A DNA stretch of 64,000 nucleotides from Paenibacillus sp. FSL R5-0623 (GTDB lineage: Bacteria; Bacillota; Bacilli; Paenibacillales; Paenibacillaceae). Shown piece by piece: positions 58,746-64,000 of this stretch. The stretch spans positions 5,084,001 through 5,148,000 of the forward strand of contig NZ_CP150233.1 in NCBI RefSeq assembly GCF_037974265.1. Direction: 5' to 3'. Position numbers and translations under genes: made by a program. How positions within the stretch are numbered: the first letter of the stretch is position 1; every line of letters starts with the position of its first letter. The notes beneath the pieces were generated by a model that was given only the letters and a program-made list of their open reading frames with translations, was not told the origin of the DNA and searched no databases.

Positions 58746-59275
58746 TCATGCAAAATCATCATTGTTTATCCCTAGTTCTATTTGGTTTTGGGATTCAATC
58801 ATATATTCGTACACATCATCAATTTCTGTTATCCCTTTAATATTCTCTTTTAACAGTTCAATAATTAATTGATTATCACTCTCTCGCATCTTTATATCTT
58901 CCATATAATTATCGTTATAGTCGTTCATAAAATCTAATTTGTTCTTATAAAACCGAAATCTTTCCAACACATAAATTTCTTTAAGATTAATAAATAATGC
59001 TATAAAATCCTTAAGGTTTCTGGCCACTAACGTTACTTGATTCCCAAATGCCGTAGGTTGAATAAAGATAATAGGCGCTTCTTCCAAATCACTAATGAAT
59101 CTGTTGAACGTGAAAAAAGCAAAATGGTCACCATCTGCCCCTGTTCTTCCAAATATGATGGCATCATCTGGCGTACAATAGTATCTATCATCATCATTGT
59201 TAAAACTAATATAAAACCCCACATAGTCATGAAGGGTCGCATCATGTTGTTTACGTAAAAAAGAGAAGGACCCAT
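58746..59275 (-). pseudogene. SMI1/KNR4-like protein gene with a homopolymer frameshift near the start
   Basis: The frame ending at 58746 encodes YYCTPDDAIIFGRTGADGDH, then FAFFTFNR, EEAPIIFIQPTAFGNQVTLV and ARNLKDFIALF, which reads like SUKH/SMI1-related immunity proteins. Its only in-frame start is GTG at 59222, which has no ribosome site. An ATG at 59275 has a perfect site (TTAAGGGAAGGGCCT) but runs in another frame. Adding one base to the six-A (minus-strand T) run at 59257-59262 joins them (MGPSLFLRKQHDATLHDYVG). A one-base deletion therefore explains the break; a sequencing error or phase variation is possible. AT-rich. Confidence 0.6.
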
Positions 59276-59294
59276 AGGCCCTTCCCTTAACTTC

Positions 59295-60785
59295 TTAATG
59301 ATAATCACACTTGAAATTTGTAAACTCAGCTGAAGCATTTTGCCCGCTCGCGTATAACCCAATAAGTACGCCTGTAAAACCTCCTGCCACCTCCGATGAT
59401 AGGTATCTCGTCTGTGCCGTGCCCAGCAGAATCTCTTCACCATCTGCTTTAAGCAAGAAGCTGTAACGTTCCTGACTTGACCGGATGACCAGCGTTGCAT
59501 GCTGTTTATTTCCCAGATCCACTTCATGTTCTCTCGATTTGATATCACCGATATTTAGACGCTCGATCACCTTATAACCGTCCTGTTGCCCACGAATAGC
59601 CACTTCATAATGATGATTCTCATCCATGTAGATCGTGATCCCGGCTTCTCCACTCGTCAGACTGACATCAACTGAAATTGTTGCATTAAAATCTTTTTGA
59701 CGTAGCCCGATGAACGTTGGGGATGCCGGAACGTCCAGCGTTACATCGGTTCCTGTTAGCGTAAGCTTATCTGATTCAAGCTGATAATGCTCTGTATTTG
59801 GATGACGAAGGTAACACCAGTCGAGGTTCCAGTCTGTATTTGCAAACGTGTAATTCTTCTTATCCTGCTGGATCACCGTTTCAGGAATACGATTAGTCTC
59901 AAAACTCGTCAGCGTTGTACCTTCATGTCCGGCTGTAAACCATCCGTCTTCACCAAACGTAATCGGAGTCAGAAATACTTCTCGGCCCAGATGATGGTAC
60001 GTAGCCCATCTGCCGATCTGTCGGAATCCCAAGTGGAAAAGCCACCAGTTCCCCAGATCATCCTGAACCAGATCACCATGACCCACACCCTGTAACTCAT
60101 ACCCGCCCAGATTGCGATTGGTTAGAACTGGATTGTGCGCATAGGCTTCGAACGGACCCGAAGAAGAAGTTCCCCGAGCATACGTAACCATGTGACCATA
60201 CTCCGTGCCGCCCTCAGCAGCAAGCAGGTAGTAGTATCCGTTTATTTTATACAGATGTGGGCTTTCCAGATATCGTCCACCTGTTCCGTTCCATATCGAA
60301 CGACTCGAGGTCAGTTTGCGACCAGTTTCAATCTCAAGCTTACACTGGACAATTCCGCCAACGCCTTCATCATCCACGCCATTACTCATAAACAAGGTTT
60401 TACCATCTTCAAAATACAAATCGGGATCAATCCCGCCTTGATCCACATAGATAGGCTCAGACCATTCTCCGTAGATATCGTCCGTCCAGACATAGAAATT
60501 CTGATGTGTTGTATCATTCGTTGTGACCATATAAAAACGCCCGTTATTGTGCCTGATGGTTGGGGCAAATACACCCCCGGAGCTGTTCACCGTCTCAAGT
60601 TGAAACTGGCTTTTACGAGTCAGGCAGTGACCAATCTGCTTCCAATTCAGCAAATCCTTGCTTTCAAAGAGCGGTACGCCCGGAAAATATTGAAAAGAAC
60701 TGCACACCATATAGTATGTATCGTGCACCTTAATCACACTAGGATCTGGATAAAAACCTTTCACAACAGGGTTATTGTATTTCAT
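59295..60785 (-). CDS. GH43 beta-xylosidase / alpha-L-arabinofuranosidase
   Basis: The 496-residue enzyme has a five-bladed GH43 catalytic domain with base Asp14 in FYPDPSV, pKa-modulating Asp120 in GIDPDLYF and acid Glu174 in YLESPHLYK. A C-terminal beta-sandwich follows from residue ~320 (GITIYMDENHHYEVAI, HATLVIRSSQERYSF). The length and second domain match XynB-type GH43 enzymes that release xylose or arabinose from oligosaccharides. No signal peptide is seen. AGATGGAGTGGAGTA precedes ATG 60785; the frame to 60881 is not used. It is divergent from the ArsR-like regulator and complements the intracellular GH10 enzyme. Confidence 0.93.
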   Translation of the reverse strand: MKYNNPVVKGFYPDPSVIKVHDTYYMVCSSFQYFPGVPLFESKDLLNWKQIGHCLTRKSQFQLETVNSSGGVFAPTIRHNNGRFYMVTTNDTTHQNFYVWTDDIYGEWSEPIYVDQGGIDPDLYFEDGKTLFMSNGVDDEGVGGIVQCKLEIETGRKLTSSRSIWNGTGGRYLESPHLYKINGYYYLLAAEGGTEYGHMVTYARGTSSSGPFEAYAHNPVLTNRNLGGYELQGVGHGDLVQDDLGNWWLFHLGFRQIGRWATYHHLGREVFLTPITFGEDGWFTAGHEGTTLTSFETNRIPETVIQQDKKNYTFANTDWNLDWCYLRHPNTEHYQLESDKLTLTGTDVTLDVPASPTFIGLRQKDFNATISVDVSLTSGEAGITIYMDENHHYEVAIRGQQDGYKVIERLNIGDIKSREHEVDLGNKQHATLVIRSSQERYSFLLKADGEEILLGTAQTRYLSSEVAGGFTGVLIGLYASGQNASAEFTNFKCDYH

Positions 60786-60965
60786 TACTCCACTCCATCT
60801 CTTATCATCAAATTCATAAATATAAGAATTCAACTTCGTAACAACTAAAAAAATTAAACACCATCGGGCGTAAACTTGCAATGAATATGGTTTGCATCTT
60901 GGAGCTAATTTTATTAAATTAATACATATGTGATTTTAGAAGATTGAGGGTAGGGAGTTGTACAG

Positions 60966-61871
60966 ATGATCAAAGCAAATGGGGAGCCCCAGTTCCTTCC
61001 TTTATATGAGGCGCTGGCAAGCGAAGTCAGATGGAGAATCATGGACATGATTGCAGATCGCGAAATGAATGTGAAGGATATTGCCGCAGTATTAGAGCTT
61101 AGCCCCTCCATTGTCACGATGCATATTCGCAAACTGGAGGATGCGGGTCTAATTGGGAGCAGACGAGTTCGGATCAACGGAGGCACGCACAAATTATGTT
61201 ACCTCAAGCAAAATCATATTGAGATCGAGCTGCCATCCGCAAGCCAAACTTCACGAACCAGAGAACAGACGATAGCCGTTGGACACTACACTGCTTTTGA
61301 TATTCACCCTACCTGTGGGCTAGGAACACTTGAGAAAGAAATCGGCGTCTGGGACGATCCACGTTACTTCCTTGATCCTGAGCGGGTACACGCCGCTATC
61401 CTGTGGTTTGGGAAAGGTTATGTAGAATATAAAACACCTAACTTTGTACTTCCCGACCAGACAACCGATGCTATTGAAATATCGATGGAACTGGCGTCTG
61501 AAGCTCCGGGTTTACGGGATCATTGGCCTTCGGATATTAGCTTTACCTTCAATGGTGTTTCTCTTGGAACGTGGACAAGCCCTGCCGACTTTGGCAGAGC
61601 AGCACGCGGCAAATATACGCCGGAATGGTGGCATCGCAATGTGAATCAATATGGTTTATTGAAGACCATCCGCATTGATGCCTCCGGTACGTATATGGAT
61701 GGTGAGCGGATGTCAGACATTACTCTGAAAGATGTCAAACTAGACGAACCGTTCTGGACGCTTCGTTTCACAGTTGACGAGGAAAGCCCCAACGTAGGTG
61801 GATTAACAATCTATGGTGCCGGTTTTGGTAACCATGATCAGGATATTGTTATTCGTGTACTTCAGATCTGA
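60966..61871 (+). CDS. ArsR-type HTH regulator with a long C-terminal sensor-like domain
   Basis: In this 301-residue protein, residues 10-90 form an ArsR-like winged helix (PLYEALASEVRWRIMDMIAD, VKDIAAVLELSPSIVTMHIR, KLEDAGLIGSRRVRING), preceding a ~200-residue beta-rich domain (IHPTCGLGTLEKEIGVWDDP, DISFTFNGVSLGTWTSPADF, GGLTIYGAGFGNHDQD). ArsR proteins are usually ~100 residues; this domain resembles a jelly-roll or carbohydrate-binding sensor and may detect sugars. GGTAGGGAGTTGTACAG precedes the ATG. The 180-bp gap to the divergent GH43 gene is the likely shared control region. Confidence 0.85.
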   Translation: MIKANGEPQFLPLYEALASEVRWRIMDMIADREMNVKDIAAVLELSPSIVTMHIRKLEDAGLIGSRRVRINGGTHKLCYLKQNHIEIELPSASQTSRTREQTIAVGHYTAFDIHPTCGLGTLEKEIGVWDDPRYFLDPERVHAAILWFGKGYVEYKTPNFVLPDQTTDAIEISMELASEAPGLRDHWPSDISFTFNGVSLGTWTSPADFGRAARGKYTPEWWHRNVNQYGLLKTIRIDASGTYMDGERMSDITLKDVKLDEPFWTLRFTVDEESPNVGGLTIYGAGFGNHDQDIVIRVLQI

Positions 61872-61937
61872 AGCAACCGCTGAGGGGAGGTGGTGATATC
61901 ATCGGATCTGGCATTAGAAGAATGACCTGTCTATGTG

Positions 61938-62465
61938 TTAGCAATCATTTTGTGTTTGGAACCACTTTCTTAGCTGATTAATATGAGCTTGATGATACCG
62001 GTTATGGTCAGCCATATGCCATAATCCCCAACGTACCGTAGCTTGCTTTTCGTTCTTATGTCCAAAAGTAACTACTCGATCCAGATCAGAGTCTACTATG
62101 TGTGTGCATGTTTCATTCAGAAGTGCTAGTACACCATCATATTGAAAGATAAGTGTGTCTCGTGACACACCTTGAACCAGCGGAAGTCTATTATTTTCAT
62201 CGATCATGGGACCATATTGCTCTATTAATGGCTGAGGAAGGACAGCTCCCTTTATTCTATAAACCCAATTGAAATCAACGAACGTAATATGTCGTATTAA
62301 TTGAGCCGTACTATTAAACTGGTTCTTTTCCCCTTTATAATCTACCTCTTCTTGCGACATACCTTCTGTAATTGATTTAAGTCTTTGGCTATTTTCTGTT
62401 ACAGTAGAAAATAACATCCCTACAACTGGTGACATGTTGGCTTCACCTTGTAGATCGTAAATCAT
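61938..62465 (-). CDS. DinB family protein (third of three)
   Basis: This is a 175-residue DinB/DUF664-type four-helix protein: AQLIRHITFVDFNWVYRI supplies one histidine and LWHMADHNRYHQAHINQLRK the C-terminal pair. The ribosome site GAGGAGG is seven bases before ATG 62465, which is therefore preferred over ATG 62471. It follows a 49-residue membrane-protein gene by 15 bp and is probably co-transcribed with it and with the phosphoesterase gene farther upstream. Confidence 0.88.
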   Translation of the reverse strand: MIYDLQGEANMSPVVGMLFSTVTENSQRLKSITEGMSQEEVDYKGEKNQFNSTAQLIRHITFVDFNWVYRIKGAVLPQPLIEQYGPMIDENNRLPLVQGVSRDTLIFQYDGVLALLNETCTHIVDSDLDRVVTFGHKNEKQATVRWGLWHMADHNRYHQAHINQLRKWFQTQNDC

Positions 62466-62480
62466 AGTCATCCCTCCTCT

Positions 62481-62630
62481 TTACCCTCGTTCTTTCAACA
62501 GGTCCTTAATTTCCCTTAACTCTGATAATATTTCTTTGGTGTGCTGGCTATTTTTTGAGTTATCTATTCCAACTTTCACAACATAAATACCGAGGAACAG
62601 ATACACTACCAACATAATGATCATTCCCAT
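62481..62630 (-). CDS. 49-residue single-pass membrane protein
   Basis: An ATG at 62630 with AAAGGAGAGATGTAC before it opens a 50-codon frame to TAA at 62481. The product has one N-terminal membrane helix (MIIMLVVYLFLGIYVV) and a charged coiled-coil-like tail (HTKEILSELREIKDLLKERG). The overall pattern recalls small bacterial membrane proteins of the YtzI or phage-shock type, but I cannot assign a family. The good ribosome site and tight spacing to the DinB gene support expression. Confidence 0.65.
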   Translation of the reverse strand: MGMIIMLVVYLFLGIYVVKVGIDNSKNSQHTKEILSELREIKDLLKERG

Positions 62631-62664
62631 GTACATCTCTCCTTTCCAAAGTAGCAGCACCTTG

Positions 62665-63414
62665 CTATGAACGTTTACTGCCGTCTATATCCTCTCTCTC
62701 CAACTGATTTCCATGGAATGCCTTCAAAAGAAAAGCCCGATCCGGAACGTTCAACCGTTCATACGATTTCAGATACTCCCTGTTGTCATATGGAACGCCA
62801 ATGAATTTAACGTCCACTTTGCCCTCTTGGAGATCCACAATGCCATATCTAGCTATGGCAAGATCGTTACAGCCTAGAGCGCCCGGATTCATATATACTC
62901 TTTGATCTGTCCTATAATAATGAAGAATATGATAATGACCAAAACAAACCAAATCATGGGCCGTCCCCTGATATCTTGCATCCAATTTGGTCCTGGATGG
63001 TTCTTTATCGATGACATCCAACTTGTCGTTGTTCATATGATAGTGAGTCAAAAGGAACCGATGTCCTTCTACCTCTTTTTCAACGAATTTCGGTAGAGCT
63101 TGAATTTTCTTGATCGATTCTGCACTCAAATGCCGACCAATCCATTCGTGATGCTCGGCCATGCCTTTGTGCCCTTCTAATGGACCCTTATTTTGAAGCA
63201 AACTCAATACGGCCTCTTCGTGATTCCCTGAAATTGCTATCATATTTTTGCGGCTGTACAACATCTCGATCACTTCATTGGAGTAAGGGCCAATACCGAT
63301 CATATCCCCCAAGCAAAATGTATGCTCAATGTCTTCTCTGGAATCGATATCAGCCAATACCGCTTGCAGCGCAGGAAAATTCCCATGAATATCGGTTAAG
63401 ATGGCAACCTTCAT
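62665..63414 (-). CDS. Metallophosphoesterase (YfcE/calcineurin-like)
   Basis: The 249-residue protein has the complete calcineurin-like motif series: AILTDIHGNFPAL (Asp8, His10), FCLGDMIGIGP, ISGNHEEAVL, LLTHYHM and VCFGHYHILHY, supplying the two-metal site. It probably acts as a phosphodiesterase on small phosphate esters or cyclic nucleotides. Its start overlaps the GNAT gene's stop by four bases (ATGA), so it is translationally coupled to that acetyltransferase. Confidence 0.9.
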   Translation of the reverse strand: MKVAILTDIHGNFPALQAVLADIDSREDIEHTFCLGDMIGIGPYSNEVIEMLYSRKNMIAISGNHEEAVLSLLQNKGPLEGHKGMAEHHEWIGRHLSAESIKKIQALPKFVEKEVEGHRFLLTHYHMNNDKLDVIDKEPSRTKLDARYQGTAHDLVCFGHYHILHYYRTDQRVYMNPGALGCNDLAIARYGIVDLQEGKVDVKFIGVPYDNREYLKSYERLNVPDRAFLLKAFHGNQLEREDIDGSKRS

Positions 63415-64000
63415 TGTGATTCCTCCTCAGGAATATACATTGTCTGAATCTCCTGCACACCCGGAATAAAGCCCAGATTCAGATACACGGACTCCGCATC
63501 ATTTCCTTGCATCACATACAATCGTAGAACGGGATACTTACCTTTAAGTTCATTTAATGCTCTCTGTAACATCAGTGTAGCAAGCCCTCTTCCTCTATAT
63601 GCCGGACGAACACCTATGCTATACACAGCAGCCTGATTATCTTGCAAGCACAAGCGACAATTTGCAATAAGCTGTCCCGTTTCCTTGTCGTATACTAGCG
63701 TGGACGCTTGGGTCAGAATGTCATTGGTATAATTAGGGTCATCGCTTGGTATAAAATCTGCAAGCGTGGTATGTTTTCTTCGTGTAGCTTCAAGACTTCC
63801 TGCAAAACTCTCCAGGTCACATTGAGCAATCTCATCTTCATTCACATATGTTCTAGTGCCGGTTTCACTTTCAATAATCTCTGGACTCTTCACGGTTACC
63901 CTGCTGTCCCATTCGATTTCAAAATGATCTGTAGGCCGCTGCATCCAGCGACATCTGAACTCCACTGGCCAGAATCCAGCTCTTGCGTATAGATCAACTT
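63411..64000 (-). CDS. Tandem-GNAT acetyltransferase, 5' end beyond the window
   Basis: A frame open from the window edge ends at 63411. The first residues (LYARAGFWPVEFRCRWM) are the closing motif of one GNAT domain, and a second complete GNAT domain follows (AAVYSIGVRPAYRGRGLATL, VMQGNDAESVYLNLGF). The internal GTG at 63965 would give a 184-residue protein, but the upstream in-frame homology shows the gene is truncated by the window and encodes a two-domain protein. Acceptor unknown. It is coupled to the metallophosphoesterase gene. Confidence 0.8.
   Translation of the reverse strand, partial: VDLYARAGFWPVEFRCRWMQRPTDHFEIEWDSRVTVKSPEIIESETGTRTYVNEDEIAQCDLESFAGSLEATRRKHTTLADFIPSDDPNYTNDILTQASTLVYDKETGQLIANCRLCLQDNQAAVYSIGVRPAYRGRGLATLMLQRALNELKGKYPVLRLYVMQGNDAESVYLNLGFIPGVQEIQTMYIPEEESQ

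Overview
The window looks like a chromosomal segment of a Gram-positive, low-to-moderate GC Bacillales, most likely a Paenibacillus. The reasons are strong AGGAGG-type ribosome sites with frequent TTG/GTG starts, an S-layer (SLH) surface protein, LplA/B/C-type sugar ABC transport, ROK, LacI and PucR regulators, many DinB, GNAT and GrpB proteins, and intracellular GH10, GH32 and GH43 enzymes. No rRNA, tRNA, CRISPR array or prophage was seen.

Layout. 1-7.2 kb: the 5' part of a secreted protein gene, then a PucR-type regulator followed by a nitrogen-compound operon (ABC ATPase, permease, lipoprotein receptor, 61-residue AtzG-like protein, AtzE-like amidase, RidA). 7.4-8.4 kb: two paralogous small membrane proteins. 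8.5-12.6 kb (minus): a 1055-residue GNAT/beta-sandwich fusion protein translationally coupled to an amidohydrolase. 12.8-13.7 kb: a mazEF-type toxin-antitoxin pair flanked by a ~135-bp direct duplication of the fusion gene's 5' region. 13.9-17.7 kb: DedA, an MFS transporter, a ROK repressor and a small coiled-coil protein. 17.8-23.1 kb: an AT-rich, Gabija-like defence island (OLD-family nuclease plus UvrD-like helicase). Its helicase gene is split by an intact IS3-family element with a 4-bp target duplication. 23.5-30 kb: TetR, amidohydrolase, alpha/beta hydrolase, YdeI-like, EVE, DinB and WYL genes. 30.2-39.2 kb: a 1778-residue DUF11-repeat protein convergent with an 1181-residue SLH protein carrying a PHP-type phosphoesterase domain. 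39.8-43.5 kb: a decayed stretch holding an interrupted MORN protein, a marR/SDR pair that lost both 5' ends, and an LLM-monooxygenase remnant. 44.1-51.7 kb: a fructan/fructo-oligosaccharide operon (LplB, LplC, LplA, GH32, ROK fructokinase) divergent from a LacI regulator. 51.8-64 kb: purine nucleoside phosphorylase, GH10 xylanase with a cre-like site, GH43 enzyme divergent from an ArsR-like regulator, and housekeeping or small genes.

The main finds outside standard gene calls are: (i) a ~150-bp, hairpin-forming, MITE-like repeat in three copies (15931-16072, 24334-24484, 56317-56470); (ii) the IS-broken Gabija-like module, whose frame is restored exactly by removing the IS and one target repeat; (iii) several small genes and broken genes visible only by reading the sequence (49-, 56- and 60-residue proteins, marR, SDR, LLM, an SMI1-like frameshift and the MORN tail); and (iv) the GNAT/beta-sandwich fusion coupled to an amidohydrolase, for which I know no described system.
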